The position numbers and the translations under genes were made by a program. DNA of 64,000 bases from Moorena sp. SIOASIH (GTDB lineage Bacteria > Cyanobacteriota > Cyanobacteriia > Cyanobacteriales > Coleofasciculaceae). Positions 36,986 to 46,439 of this stretch are shown here, one piece after another; position 1 is the first letter of the stretch; each line of letters begins with the position of its first letter. Below the pieces are notes generated by a model. The model was given only the letters and a program-made list of their open reading frames with translations, made no database searches and was not told the origin of the DNA. The stretch covers positions 310,001-374,000 of the forward strand of contig NZ_JAAHIH010000001.1 in the NCBI RefSeq assembly GCF_010671925.1, read 5' to 3'.

Positions 36986-37636
36986 TTACCGTGACAAAAT
37001 TGCTTTCACCTTTGCTTTAAAGATTTCAAACTGCTCTGGTGTTGGTTGAACTTGCTGCCAACTTTCCCGTTGCTGTAAAGCTGTTTGCCAATTTTGGACT
37101 GAGGGATAGTCAGCTAAAGAAACGCCGATCTTGCTGAGAAAATAGACGGACAAACCGGCGACAATATCGGCTAAGGTAAATTGCCCTTCTACAAAGTAGT
37201 TTTTATCGCCCAATTTTTCGTTATAAAATTTCATCACTGTGGCAACTTGTTTTTGAGCTTGTTCTAATTTTTTTGCTTCTACTTCAATCTCCAATTTATG
37301 GCGCATACAGGTTACGATAGCAGGAGCTAGCTCATTGACGTTGACCAGTTCTATCATCCTCACTGTAGCAATAGCTTGGGGGTCAGTGGGCATGAGAGCA
37401 GGAGTTGGATATTTAGCTTCTAAATAATCTAAGATGGCTAAGGATTCTATCACTTTAAATCCATCATCGATTAGGACTGGAACGTGATGAAAAGGATTGA
37501 TTTCAATAAATTCTGGCGTAAATTGATCTCCATCTAATTTTATTTCAACAGGCTCAAAATCAATCTTTTTTTCTAATAAAGCAATCCATACCCGTCGGGC
37601 ATTGTTGGACATGGGATTATTGTAAAACTGTAACAT
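36986..37636 (-). CDS. Glutathione S-transferase family protein
   Basis: 216 aa. N-terminal thioredoxin-like domain: MLQFYNNPMSNNARRVWIAL, then EINPFHHVPVLIDDGFKVIESLAILDYL with the cis-Pro (VPVL) and the ES pair that binds the gamma-glutamyl group. The helical C-terminal domain has YFVEGQFTLADIVAGLSVYF, the conserved N-capping box. The expected Ser/Cys in the first loop is in NPMSNNARR. Family reaction: glutathione conjugation or reduction; substrate unknown. Next on the same strand is a membrane kinase-like gene 97 bp upstream. Confidence 0.9.
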   Translation of the reverse strand: MLQFYNNPMSNNARRVWIALLEKKIDFEPVEIKLDGDQFTPEFIEINPFHHVPVLIDDGFKVIESLAILDYLEAKYPTPALMPTDPQAIATVRMIELVNVNELAPAIVTCMRHKLEIEVEAKKLEQAQKQVATVMKFYNEKLGDKNYFVEGQFTLADIVAGLSVYFLSKIGVSLADYPSVQNWQTALQQRESWQQVQPTPEQFEIFKAKVKAILSR

Positions 37637-37733
37637 TGAATCAATTATCTCTTACTATCAAGGTTGGATTTATTCTTATTTTAATATCTACTTTCAAGCA
37701 CAAGCTCATAAACTGAGCTATTCCAAGAACCCT

Positions 37734-38441
37734 TTAACCCAAGCTGAGGATTTGACTTAAAAAGAACCCTACTGCTGCACTACCGATAGGAACTGTGAGA
37801 TTATCAATACCGAACTTGGAGAAGGCTTCTAAGACTGTGGCAAAGAATGCGATCGCAATTGACATCAACCAGGTTTGCCAGACATTACCTTGAACAGCGA
37901 AAAGGATCAGGCTACTGACTACATAGCTAGTTACCGCCATGGTCAGAGAACCTTCCCAGCTTTTTTGCATCCCCCAAGCCTGATAGGGATGTTGGCCAAA
38001 TTTCTGACCAATCAGTCCTGCCAGTCCATCTCCCCATGCCATCACTAAAATACCAATAGCGGCATACTGGAATTGTTGTAAGGGCCAAAACCAGGCAATC
38101 ACGACACCAATACTGACAGCATAGAAGAAAGTGCCTAGGCTTTTGCGCCCAACGCTGTTAATACCAGGCAAAATAGGAATGTAATAGGACAAAAGAGCGA
38201 TCGCACCAGCGATAACTGATGCCAAGATACCTACCCAGCCAGGTATTTGTAGCCACCAAGCCACTAAAATCACGTTACCCGTGCCAATGTGAACAATTTT
38301 ACGGGTAATTTCTGAATCCCTGGCGGTGCGCTGATGTAGCGTTTCCGCCAGCAGCACAATCGCACCGAGACCGACAGCAATCAGCGCAATTTGCAGCCAT
38401 AGGGTTGGGATTGATTCTATCCAGGGTACAGAATTAAACAA
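37734..38441 (-). CDS. Phytol/dolichol-kinase-like membrane protein
   Basis: 235 aa, about seven hydrophobic helices. The cytidylyltransferase/dolichol-kinase family core is visible: ITRKIVHIGTGNVILVAWW, SVGRKSLGTFFYAVSIGVV, ILVMAWGDGLAGLIGQKFG and SWEGSLTMAVTSYVVS. Cyanobacterial and plastid members (VTE5/VTE6 group) phosphorylate phytol or phytyl phosphate for tocopherol and phylloquinone synthesis. The start is taken as TTG 38441 because no ATG or GTG lies near in frame; this start is uncertain. Confidence 0.82.
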   Translation of the reverse strand: MFNSVPWIESIPTLWLQIALIAVGLGAIVLLAETLHQRTARDSEITRKIVHIGTGNVILVAWWLQIPGWVGILASVIAGAIALLSYYIPILPGINSVGRKSLGTFFYAVSIGVVIAWFWPLQQFQYAAIGILVMAWGDGLAGLIGQKFGQHPYQAWGMQKSWEGSLTMAVTSYVVSSLILFAVQGNVWQTWLMSIAIAFFATVLEAFSKFGIDNLTVPIGSAAVGFFLSQILSLG

Positions 38442-38503
38442 GGATTTGATGGCAGCATACTTTAAGACCTATTTATTACTGTATTAGATGGGGTGACCAT
38501 TAC

Positions 38504-38815
38504 ATGAAACTTTTACTGATTTGGCTAATTCGAGGCTATCGAGCTTTTATTTCGCCCCTATTTCCCCCAGTCTGTCGCTTTCGACCAACCTGTTCCCAGT
38601 ATGCTATCCAAGCGATTGAGCGCTTTGGTGTCTGTCGGGGGGGTTGGCTAGGAATTCGCCGTATTCTACGGTGTCATCCTCTCTATCCAGGGGGTTATGA
38701 TCCCGTGCCTGACGTTTATCCTAATGGTAATAGGGATAAATCTAGAAGTGTTGAACTTCGGAACAGGGAACAGGAAACAGAGAACAGGGAACAGGGAACA
38801 GGGAACGGGGAATAA
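38504..38815 (+). CDS. yidD: Membrane protein insertion efficiency factor YidD with repeat-encoded tail
   Basis: 103 aa. The conserved first 75 residues match Yid[58 protein letters not shown]. YidD assists YidC in inserting inner-membrane proteins. Residues 84-103 ([17 protein letters not shown]) are translated from GGGAACAG-type repeats that have replaced the natural end, so the tail is probably disordered and dispensable. It is divergent from the phytol-kinase-like gene. Confidence 0.93.
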   Translation: MKLLLIWLIRGYRAFISPLFPPVCRFRPTCSQYAIQAIERFGVCRGGWLGIRRILRCHPLYPGGYDPVPDVYPNGNRDKSRSVELRNREQETENREQGTGNGE

Positions 38816-38867
38816 GTAGTGGCTCTTGTGGTTTGAGTATGGTAAAAAAGTAGTTAGATCATGCAAG

Positions 38868-38965
38868 AGGCAAGAGGCAAGAGGCAAGAGGCAAGAGGCA
38901 AGAGGCAAGAGGCAAGAGGCAAGAGGCAAGAGGCAAGAGGCAAGAGGCAAGAGGCAAGAGGCAAG
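38868..38965. repeat. GCAAGAG heptamer array
   Basis: About 14 perfect tandem GCAAGAG units, the longest and purest array in the window. A shorter array of the same unit is at 49773-49808. Confidence 0.95.
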
Positions 38966-39259
38966 AGTTTTTTTAGTTTGATTGTTTTATTAGTTAAAAA
39001 TGTTACCGTTCAAAGACTTTAAAGATTTTCTAATTTTGCCAAAAGATATGCTTCGAGCTGATCAACGCTTTTGTTTTATAACTCAAAAAATTCCCAAAAG
39101 AAAAACTATACCGGTTCTCATAGTAATGAGAGTAATGAGGTAAACATAATTTTTTACCCTTTCTTTCTTCCCTACTCCCTACTCCCTACTCCCTACTCCC
39201 TACTCCCGCGCAACCCACTCCTAGTAAGTACTTCAACCAATTGAGAACTGCTATAACTT

Positions 39260-39970
39260 ATGAAATCTTATCAGCAAATCCCAATTGTAGAGTGTGGAGA
39301 ACCCCTCATCCCCATTCCCTTAGAACAATTTGCCGCTCGTACCCCTCACCCCTACCAAAAACTGGGGGCACCTTATGGTAAGGCTTCTCCTTATTATCTG
39401 CGCCAGAGTGTGATCGAAGCACTAATGATGGCTCAAAGCCAACTCCAACAGCAGCATCCAGGTTGGCGCATCCAGATTTTTGATGGCTATCGACCGGTGG
39501 AAGTCCAACAATTCATGGTTGACCATACCTTTGCCCAAGTAGCTCAGGCACAACAACTCAACCCAACCACCCTATCGGAAAAACAACAGCAAGCCATTTG
39601 GGAACAAGTCTATCAATTTTGGGCAGTACCCAGCTCTAACCCCATGACTCCACCCCCTCACAGTACAGGTGCTGCCTTAGATATTACCCTGGTGGATGCT
39701 ACTGGTGAAACCATTGATATGGGCTCTGAGATTGATGAAGTCTCACCACGCTCCCATCCCGATTATTACGCCAATCAGCAAGACTTGCCTTATCACCACA
39801 ATCGACAGCTGTTAAAAAATTTAATGTACTCGGCTGGGTTCCGGTGTCATCCTAGAGAGTGGTGGCATTTTTGCCTCGGAGACCAAATGTGGGCTTGGCT
39901 GCGCAATCAAGAAGATTCAACCAATACCTTTATGGCACGATATGGTGGTGTTGACTGCGAAGCGTTTTAA
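39260..39970 (+). CDS. D-alanyl-D-alanine dipeptidase (VanX/DdpX, M15D)
   Basis: 236 aa. Zn-dependent hydrolysis of D-Ala-D-Ala. Metal and catalytic residues: RIQIFDGYRPVEVQQFM (the Arg of YRP), HSTGAALDITLVD (His and Asp, about 134-141) and REWWHFCLG (catalytic Glu and third ligand His, about 199-203). No signal peptide, so cytoplasmic. In bacteria without vancomycin resistance it recycles peptidoglycan-derived dipeptide; the nearby murQ supports that. A 150-bp copy of its 3' part lies at 46236. Confidence 0.93.
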   Translation: MKSYQQIPIVECGEPLIPIPLEQFAARTPHPYQKLGAPYGKASPYYLRQSVIEALMMAQSQLQQQHPGWRIQIFDGYRPVEVQQFMVDHTFAQVAQAQQLNPTTLSEKQQQAIWEQVYQFWAVPSSNPMTPPPHSTGAALDITLVDATGETIDMGSEIDEVSPRSHPDYYANQQDLPYHHNRQLLKNLMYSAGFRCHPREWWHFCLGDQMWAWLRNQEDSTNTFMARYGGVDCEAF

Positions 39971-40252
39971 GTCCTGAGACTGAGTCGGAGAGTGGATCAG
40001 TCCTAAGTGGGGAGCGTGCTAAGTGCGGAGCGTGGTGATAGCTCAGTTGCTGCTAAGATGGTTTAGCAGTGGCATTGTAGTGGAATTATTAATCAAGTAG
40101 CTCAAAGAATGCTACAAATAGACCATTTTTTATTGCCCCTCTTGCCTCTCTTGGCCCTCCTGCTATCTCTCCCTGGCATTAAAGCAAAATGGTATCAGAT
40201 ATCCTATAAAAACAATGAAAAAATAACGATTACTTAAGGTTATATAAGATTT

Positions 40253-40627
40253 ATGATGGCACCTAAGCAAGTATACGTCCTTTTATTTAATGCCCGGACA
40301 GAAAACGAGGGAATTCACACTATCCAAATTGGCGATAAGCAAACGGTATTGATGTTTGAAAAAGAAGACGATGCTACCCGCTTTGCTTTATTGCTCGAAG
40401 CCCAGGATTTCCCAACACCCACCGTAGAAGCTATCGATCTAGAAGAGATTGAGGAGTTTTGCCAATCGGCTGGTTATGACTCGGAGTTGGTTACTGAAGG
40501 AATGTTGGCCATGCCACCGGAAACAAATCTAGAAAAGACTGATTGGCAACCTGACGTCAAGAAAACCGAAGAACCAGAAATCTCAGATCTAGACCGCATT
40601 CGCCGTCAGTTGGAAAATTTATTGTAA
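40253..40627 (+). CDS. DUF3110 protein
   Basis: 124 aa. The N-terminal 85 residues, KQVYVLLFNARTENEGIHTI, then VLMFEKEDDATRFALLLEAQ and VEAIDLEEIEEFCQSAGY, are typical of DUF3110, which is restricted mainly to cyanobacteria and plastids. The acidic C-terminal tail ends SDLDRIRRQLENLL. Function unknown. Two adjacent ATGs (40253 and 40256) are possible starts. A single-gene unit upstream of the repeats and murQ. Confidence 0.88.
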   Translation: MMAPKQVYVLLFNARTENEGIHTIQIGDKQTVLMFEKEDDATRFALLLEAQDFPTPTVEAIDLEEIEEFCQSAGYDSELVTEGMLAMPPETNLEKTDWQPDVKKTEEPEISDLDRIRRQLENLL

Positions 40628-40689
40628 ACTTATAAAAATTTGAGGAAGACTTTTTAACTGTCCACCTTGAGCCGTCAACCAAACAACCT

Positions 40690-40930
40690 TCAACGGTTCA
40701 ACCTTCAACGGTTCAACCTTGGCATTTCGGCCACGCTACCCGAACAACCTACCCTACGGGAACGCCAAAGGCGAACAACCTTGGCCAAAAGGCCAAGCTA
40801 CGCGAACAACCCTTCAACCAAATAACCTTCAACCTTGGCATTTCGGCCACGCGCTTCGCAGCAAAGCGGGACTTCGTCCATCGCGTTCAACCTTGGCCAA
40901 AAGGCCACGCTACGCGAACAACCCTTCTAC
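40690..40930. repeat. Array of CCTTGGCCAAAAGGCC/TACGCGAACAACC modules upstream of murQ
   Basis: Repeated TTCAACC stretches, TTGGCATTTCGGCCACGC (twice), TTGGCCAAAAGGCCAAGC and TTGGCCAAAAGGCCACGC, each followed by TACGCGAACAACC or similar, plus the reverse complement of the nadE insertion module. It ends within 20 bases of the murQ start. Confidence 0.8.
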
Positions 40931-40943
40931 CAATGACTAAATA

Positions 40944-41882
40944 ATGCAAAATTTAGAACAACGAGGACATCTACTGACCGAACAGATTAATCCCAATAGT
41001 CAGAACCTTGACCAGCTGACATCCCTAGAGTTAGTGGATCTGTTTAATCAAGAAGATACCAAAACCCTAGATGCGATCGCAGCAGCTCGTAGCCAGCTAG
41101 CTCAAGCCATTGACAGCACAGCATTGGCATTGCGTCAAGGAGGATGCCTCTTCTACGTGGGGGCTGGTACCAGTGGACGCTTGGGAGTCCTCGATGCTGC
41201 CGAATGTCCCCCCACCTTTTGTACACCCCCAGACCTAGTCCAAGGGATCATTGCTGGAGGAGCAGGGGCATTGGTGCGGAGTTCTGAAGATTTGGAAGAC
41301 CGACGGGAAGATGGTGCAAAAGCGATCGCCCATCGCCGGGTACATGACCTAGATGTGGTGGTAGGCATTACCGCAGGTGGTACCACACCCTTTGTCCATG
41401 GCGCACTCCAAGAGGCACGACGGCGGGGCGCAACCACGATTGCGATCGCTTGTGTCCCCCCTGAACAGGTCAGTATTGATGCTGATATCGATATTCGGCT
41501 GCTAGTTGGTCCGGAAATCCTAGCTGGCTCTACTCGCCTCAAAGCCGGTACTGTCACTAAAATGGCCTTGAATATCCTTTCCACTGGAGCCATGGTAAAG
41601 CTTGGCAAAGTCTACGGCAATCGCATGGTAGATGTGGCAGTGACCAACAAGAAACTTCATGACCGAGCCCTGCGTATCCTCAAAGACCTGACCAACCTCA
41701 GCCGAGAAGACTGCGCTCACTTACTAGAGCGCAGTGGAAGGCAGGTAAAACTAGCGCTACTAATGTACTGGACAGGATTAGACCAGGTAGAGGGAGCCAG
41801 CTTCCTACAGCAAAACCAAAGTGATCTCAGAGCCGCTCTCCAAAGTTGGAAACAAACTAGTACTCCATCAAAATTGAATTGA
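40944..41882 (+). CDS. murQ: N-acetylmuramic acid 6-phosphate etherase
   Basis: 312 aa, of the usual size. Cleaves the lactyl ether of MurNAc-6-phosphate to GlcNAc-6-phosphate in cell-wall recycling. The SIS domain shows LFYVGAGTSGRLGVLDAAEC with PPTFCTPPDLVQG; the catalytic Glu lies in SSEDLEDRREDG, and VVVGITAGGTTPFVHGAL, AGSTRLKAGTVTKMALNIL and YGNRMVDVAVTNKKL are all family hallmarks. It is near the D-Ala-D-Ala dipeptidase, consistent with a recycling role. Its upstream region is entirely repeat DNA. Confidence 0.96.
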   Translation: MQNLEQRGHLLTEQINPNSQNLDQLTSLELVDLFNQEDTKTLDAIAAARSQLAQAIDSTALALRQGGCLFYVGAGTSGRLGVLDAAECPPTFCTPPDLVQGIIAGGAGALVRSSEDLEDRREDGAKAIAHRRVHDLDVVVGITAGGTTPFVHGALQEARRRGATTIAIACVPPEQVSIDADIDIRLLVGPEILAGSTRLKAGTVTKMALNILSTGAMVKLGKVYGNRMVDVAVTNKKLHDRALRILKDLTNLSREDCAHLLERSGRQVKLALLMYWTGLDQVEGASFLQQNQSDLRAALQSWKQTSTPSKLN

Positions 41883-41954
41883 AAATGAATTGAGGGCTAT
41901 AGCGTTTCCTAGTAAGGGTGAGGTACATCTAAATTTTATTACTTGGTCCGTTCC

Positions 41955-42170
41955 CGTTCGCGCAGCGTCGGCTTTGGCGAAAGCGTGGCCCACGGCCTTA
42001 GCTCCCTACTCCCAGCTCCCTAAAACAAATAAGGAAAGTACCCTAAGGGGCTACAGGCTCAGGGCTGAAAGCTGACCGCTGAAAGCTGACCGCTCAAGGT
42101 ATATAGTAAAAAGACCAGGACTTAGCCAGGAACTAGATCTCTAAGGTGCGTTATTAACCCACCCTACTCA
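41955..42170. repeat. Dispersed repeats downstream of murQ
   Basis: GTTCGCGCAGCGTCGGCTTT-GGCGAAAGCGTGGCC (41958-41992) is a long form of the TTCGCGTAGCG family. GCTGAAAGCTGACCGCTGAA follows at 42063-42085. Copy 3 of the CAGGACTTA ... GTTATTAACCCACC family is at 42116-42165. Confidence 0.75.
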
Positions 42171-42289
42171 GGAGGAAGGAACTAGTTAGTGGTCAGGTAT
42201 TAGTGGTCAGTGGTGATTCATCAATAGATATTGATGAATCACCACTGACTAATGACCAAAGACCAATGATTAATAACCAACGATAGAAA

Positions 42290-43831
42290 ATGTTTAACGG
42301 ATCAGAGACTACTGTCACTTTGGTAATCATACTCGTAGCCCTTGGTGTTCTAGGTTGGGGCTATAACCGCGCTCGTTCTTACGGCAAGCTGGGAATTTTA
42401 GCCTGGTTACAGTCAGTAGTCTTGACACTGCCCTGGCTATTATTCTTTGGCTTAGTCAGCATCGGAATTTACCTGAATATCGTTGGGATCCTATTTCTGC
42501 TACTCGCTTCCACCGGCATATACATCTACTTGGGCAGGCTCTTACGTGCAGCAGGTCAAGATGAGGTTTGGCGGGAGCGTGCCACCAAACTGTTCGAGGA
42601 TCAACAACAAAGCAAAGATGCCCAAAAGTCTGAGGAGCAAGATACTGCAACTTACAACAATTTAACTGCCGTATCCGAGGGTCCGAATACTACCAGGATC
42701 GGAGTAGCTACAATTCCTGATGAAGACCTACAACTGATTAAAGAGATTTTTGGGATTGATACCTTCTTTGCGACGGAAACTATAAAATATCAGGAAGGAG
42801 CAATTTTTACAGGCAATCTGCGGGGAAACGATGCAGAAGTTGTACATTCTCGTTTGTCAGCTAATCTAAAGGAAAAATTAAGCGATCGCTATCGGCTATT
42901 TTTAGTCGATAGTCCAGAAGGGAAACCAGTTGTCATTGTCTTGCCCAGTACCAATGACCCACGAACCACTACAGTTCCCCAGAAAATCTTGGCCCTTGTC
43001 CTGCTCATTGCTACATTTTTCACCACTTTAGAAGTATCTGGGTTACTGCTTGACTTTGATTTATTCAGTGAACCCCAACGGTTTCGGGAAGCCTTACCGA
43101 TTACCATCGGAATTTGGATAGTTCTAATTACCCATGAACTCGGTCACTGGTGGCAAGCCAAAAGTCACGAGGTTCGCCTCAGCCTACCCTTTTTCCTTCC
43201 CAGCTTGCAAATCGGCTCATTTGGTGCTATGGTTCGCTTCGAATCATTATTACCCAATCGAAAAGTATTATTTGATATTTCTATAGCCGGACCAGCAGTA
43301 GGTGGTATAGTCTCTCTACTGATGCTGATGGCGGGATTAGTCCTTTCTCATCAAGGCAGTGCCTTTCAGGTGCCAGCGGAATTCTTCCAAGAGTCAATTT
43401 TAGTCGGAGGGCTGGCAAAGTTAGTGCTCGGTAGTGCTCTCCAAGAGCCTTTAGTGGATGTTCACCCTCTGACCATTGTCGGTTGGCTAGGTTTAACCAT
43501 AACAGCCTTGAACCTAATGCCAGCAGGACAACTAGATGGTGGGCGAATTGTCCAAGCTATCTACGGACGCAAAACTGCTCGACTTGCTACCATTGCCACC
43601 CTAGTAATTTTGGGGATTCTGGCCTTAATCAATCCAGCCAATCCCATAATTTTGTACTGGGGAATCTTGATTTTGTTCTTGCAGCGGGGTTTAGAGCGTC
43701 CTAGCCTCAATGAAATTACCGAACTTGATGATACTCGAGCATTGTGGGGGTTATTGGCATTATTTTTAATGGTCGCAACTCTGATACCCATTAATCCCGC
43801 TTTGGCAGGAAGGCTGGGAATTGGGGGCTAA
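42290..43831 (+). CDS. Site-2-protease family M50 metalloprotease
   Basis: 513 aa, multi-pass. N-terminal helices at about 6-22, 42-60 and 62-78; a soluble segment (110-230, DEDLQLIKEIFGIDTFFATE) typical of the plant/cyanobacterial EGY type; then the catalytic core: WIVLITHELGHWWQAK (HELGH, about 281), FFLPSLQIGSFGAMVRFESL, and TALNLMPAGQLDGGRIVQAI with the third ligand Asp (about 414). It is homologous to chloroplast EGY1/EGY2 proteases, and in bacteria the class cleaves membrane-bound anti-sigma factors or other single-pass proteins. All active residues are present. Confidence 0.93.
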   Translation: MFNGSETTVTLVIILVALGVLGWGYNRARSYGKLGILAWLQSVVLTLPWLLFFGLVSIGIYLNIVGILFLLLASTGIYIYLGRLLRAAGQDEVWRERATKLFEDQQQSKDAQKSEEQDTATYNNLTAVSEGPNTTRIGVATIPDEDLQLIKEIFGIDTFFATETIKYQEGAIFTGNLRGNDAEVVHSRLSANLKEKLSDRYRLFLVDSPEGKPVVIVLPSTNDPRTTTVPQKILALVLLIATFFTTLEVSGLLLDFDLFSEPQRFREALPITIGIWIVLITHELGHWWQAKSHEVRLSLPFFLPSLQIGSFGAMVRFESLLPNRKVLFDISIAGPAVGGIVSLLMLMAGLVLSHQGSAFQVPAEFFQESILVGGLAKLVLGSALQEPLVDVHPLTIVGWLGLTITALNLMPAGQLDGGRIVQAIYGRKTARLATIATLVILGILALINPANPIILYWGILILFLQRGLERPSLNEITELDDTRALWGLLALFLMVATLIPINPALAGRLGIGG

Positions 43832-43839
43832 TTTCAAGG

Positions 43840-43945
43840 GTTGAACGCGCACCCGTGGCCAATAGGCCAAGGTTGTTAAGTTGAAAGTTGAACGGTTGAA
43901 GGCGTACCGGTGGCCAATAGGCCAAGGTTGTTAAGTTGTTCGCCA
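43840..43945. repeat. Two copies of a GTGGCCAATAGGCCAAGG module
   Basis: GTGGCCAATAGGCCAAGGTT (43854 and 43910) follow GAACGCGCACCC and GAAGGCGTACCG, each then TGTTAAGTTG. A variant of the GGCCTTTTGGCC module with an AATA centre. Confidence 0.8.
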
Positions 43946-44239
43946 TAAGCGTCCTTTGTAGTGGCGTGGCAAGCTTAAAATAGTGCAATAGATTTTTGCT
44001 CCCCATATTCCCGCGCCCCCGCCCCACACCTCCCACACCTCCCACACCCCCCACACTACCCCATCTGTTTCTAATGCAACATTTAAGGCTTGCCACGCCA
44101 GTAGGGTGGGTTGAGAATTACACGCTTCTTGTGGAAAACTTCAACCTTAGTTAATCATACTTACACAGGATAAGCAAATTTGGTAATAATGGTGAAAAAG
44201 CGATGCATTGCTATTCCATCAAATCCCAAACTTGTTTAT

Positions 44240-45665
44240 TAGAAAACCCAACACTGAAAACTCCGTCTCTTTAAAGGGGAGATGAAAGTGACTAGCGAGT
44301 TTAGTCGCCGTGAGAAAAATATAGGCAAAATATTTTTAATTTTGTGCTAGGTGTGTTAGCCTAATCATATAACAGAAGAGGTCGAATTCTGATGATAATA
44401 CTTGAGTTCAAAGCATACGGCAAGAAAACACAGTATCAATCTATAGACGAAGCTATTCGGACTACTAAATTTGTGCGAAACAGTTGTCTTCGTCTATGGA
44501 TGGACAACAAAGGGTTGAATAAGTACGATTTAAATAAGTACTGTAAAACCTTGGCTAAGAATTTTTCTTTTGCTAATGAACTGAACTCAACTGCTCGACA
44601 GGCTGCGGCTGAACGAGCATGGTCATCAATCGCTCGTTTCTTTGAAAATTGCAAAAAGAAAGTACCTGGGAAGAAAGGTTTCCCTAAATTTCAAAAACAT
44701 TGCAGATCGGTCGAATACAAGCAGTCAGGATGGAAGTTGTCTCCTGATAAAAAATCGATCACTTTTAGCGATAAAAAAGGAATTGGAAAGCTAAAACTCA
44801 AGGGTACATGGGACTTGTGGCGTTTCGATAAGAAGCAAGTTAAGCGAGTTCGCATAGTAAAGAGGGCTGATGGTTACTATGTTCAGTTGTGCATCTCTGT
44901 TGATGTAAAAGAACAATTAAAACCTGCTGACGCAACTGTGGGACTAGATGTAGGGTTGAAAGAATTCTACACCGACTCCAGAGGTAAAACTGAACCTAAT
45001 CCCCGTTTCTATAGAGCCGGGGAAAAACGTTTGAAGTTTTATCAACGTCGAGTTTCTCGAAAGAAAAAAGGCTCGGCCAACCGTAAAAAAGCCATTAATA
45101 GATTAGGCAGGCAACACCTCAAAATAAGTAGGCAGCGTGTTGGCGAAGCCTGCGCGAAGCGCATAGAACATGCCAAGAGACTGGCACGTTGCGTAATCCA
45201 ATCTAACGACTTGGTCGCCTACGTTCGCGCAGCGTGCCGTAAGGCAAGACTTGAGAGTCAAGAATCTGGTAAAAAATCATTGTCTTGCTAAGTCTATCAA
45301 TGACGCAGGTTGGTATCAATTCAGGAAATGGTTAGAGCATTTTGGAACTAAATTTGGCAGGGTTACTGTTGCAGTAAATCCTGCCTATACAAGCCAGAAT
45401 TGCTCTGAATGCGGCGAGGTAGTGAAGAAGTCACTATCAACCAGAACTCATATCTGTAAATGTGGTTGTAGGTTAGATCGCGACCACAACGCCGCAGTCA
45501 ACATTCTTAATAGAGCCTTGGGTACGGTGGGGCACACCGGAACCTGGATCATTGATCCGAACGCTTTAGGAGATTTGGCCTCTACTGTTCTTGATTCCGG
45601 TCAGGTTCAGCAAGTCGAGTCAACGAGTGAAGAATCCCCGTCTCGCGATTAGCGGGGAGTGTCAA
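44240..45665 (+). mobile_element. IS200/IS605-type element carrying a broken tnpB only
   Basis: The left end (ACTGAAAACTCCGTCTC..., then GTGACTAGCGAGTTTAGTCG) matches the left end of the element at 55532, and both are preceded by TTATTAG. The right end has the hairpin CCCCG...CGGGG (45636-45657) and AGTGTCAA, also shared with the other element. There is no tnpA, so mobility would need help in trans. About 1.43 kb. On its right is a methyltransferase fragment with no 5' part. Confidence 0.75.
44392..45652 (+). pseudogene. TnpB frameshifted by a dispersed-repeat insertion
   Basis: First part 44392-45226: MIILEFKAYGKKTQYQSIDE, helical N-terminal, RuvC-I GLDVGLKEFYTD. Second part continues in another frame (LRVKNLVKNHCLAKSINDAG, then NPAYTSQNCSECGEVVKKSL with a Cys4 zinc ribbon and RLDRDHNAAVNIL, RuvC-III). 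Between them, after NDLVAY, a roughly 23-bp GTTCGCGCAGCGTGCCGTAA-type repeat replaces the Glu-Asp of the expected YEDLRV (RuvC-II) and shifts the frame; the first frame stops at 45291. A second, in-frame repeat adds VGEACAKRI after ISRQR. The nuclease is therefore inactive as encoded. Confidence 0.88.
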
Positions 45666-46111
45666 TTGGGGTTGACCTATCCCCCGCTTATCTACGCAAA
45701 GCCAACCAACTATTTTCAAAAAACCCTGAAGAATTGCCTCAACTCGTGCAGGCCAATGCCGAAAAGTTACCTTACCCAGATAATTTTTTTCACGGCATAA
45801 GCAGTGTATTTCTATTCCATGAATTACCACCAGCAGCTCGTCAGCGAGTAATTGAAGAATGTTTCCGAGTCACTAAACCAGGGGGGGTATTGACCATCTG
45901 TGATTCGATGCAACTATTGGATTCTCCTGAGTTTGAGGTATCGATGGAGAATTTTATGGCTATTTATCACGAGCCTTATTACAGAAATTACATTATAGAT
46001 AACTTAGTCGAACGTCTCGAAAAAGCTGGCTTTGAACAGGTTGAAACTAAAAATCACTTTGTTAGTAAATATTGGATTGCGCGCAAGCCGGAAATTCTAT
46101 CTGATTGTTGA
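45666..46111 (+). pseudogene. SAM-dependent methyltransferase, 5' part missing
   Basis: The frame abuts the TnpB element right end and begins inside motif I: IGVDLSPAYLRKANQLF, then ANAEKLPYPDNFFHGISSVF (motif II), ECFRVTKPGGVLTICDSMQ (post-II) and EKAGFEQVETKNHFVSKYW. This is a UbiE-like class I methyltransferase lacking its first 60-80 residues with the GxGxG loop. I do not find the missing part left of the element, so a deletion accompanied or followed insertion. Confidence 0.75.
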
Positions 46112-46235
46112 ACGGGCACTTATGCTTAGAGATTAGTAAAAATAGCTGCTTCGGGATGCTTATGACCCAGACTATACTCCAGAAGTGGGGGAACTTTTCG
46201 GAGTTGCTTGCCCTTTGTAGGGTCTAAAAAAACCA

Positions 46236-46390
46236 GAAGACTTGCCTGATCACCACCATCGACAGCTGTTAAAAAATTTAATGTACTCGGCTGGGTTCCG
46301 GTGTCATCCTAGAGAGTGGTGGCATTTTTGCCTCGGAGACCAAATGTGGGCTTGGCTACGCAATCAAGAGAATGCAACCAATTCTGCTCC
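46236..46390 (+). pseudogene. Partial duplicate of the D-Ala-D-Ala dipeptidase gene
   Basis: About 150 bp nearly identical to 39780-39930, encoding RQLLKNLMYSAGFRCHPREW and WHFCLGDQMWAWLRNQE. Only a few base differences, for example CGCAAT in TGCGCAAT becoming ACGCAAT. No start and only one of the three metal-ligand segments, so it cannot be functional. Confidence 0.85.
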
Positions 46391-46439
46391 CGACAGTCGT
46401 CAACCACTTCGAACCTGGTATTCTAGCTTAGGGAATCGG

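Noticed and set aside
38868-38965. Possible CRISPR or origin iterons
   Set aside because: Pure 7-bp tandem units without spacers; same type as other heptamer arrays.
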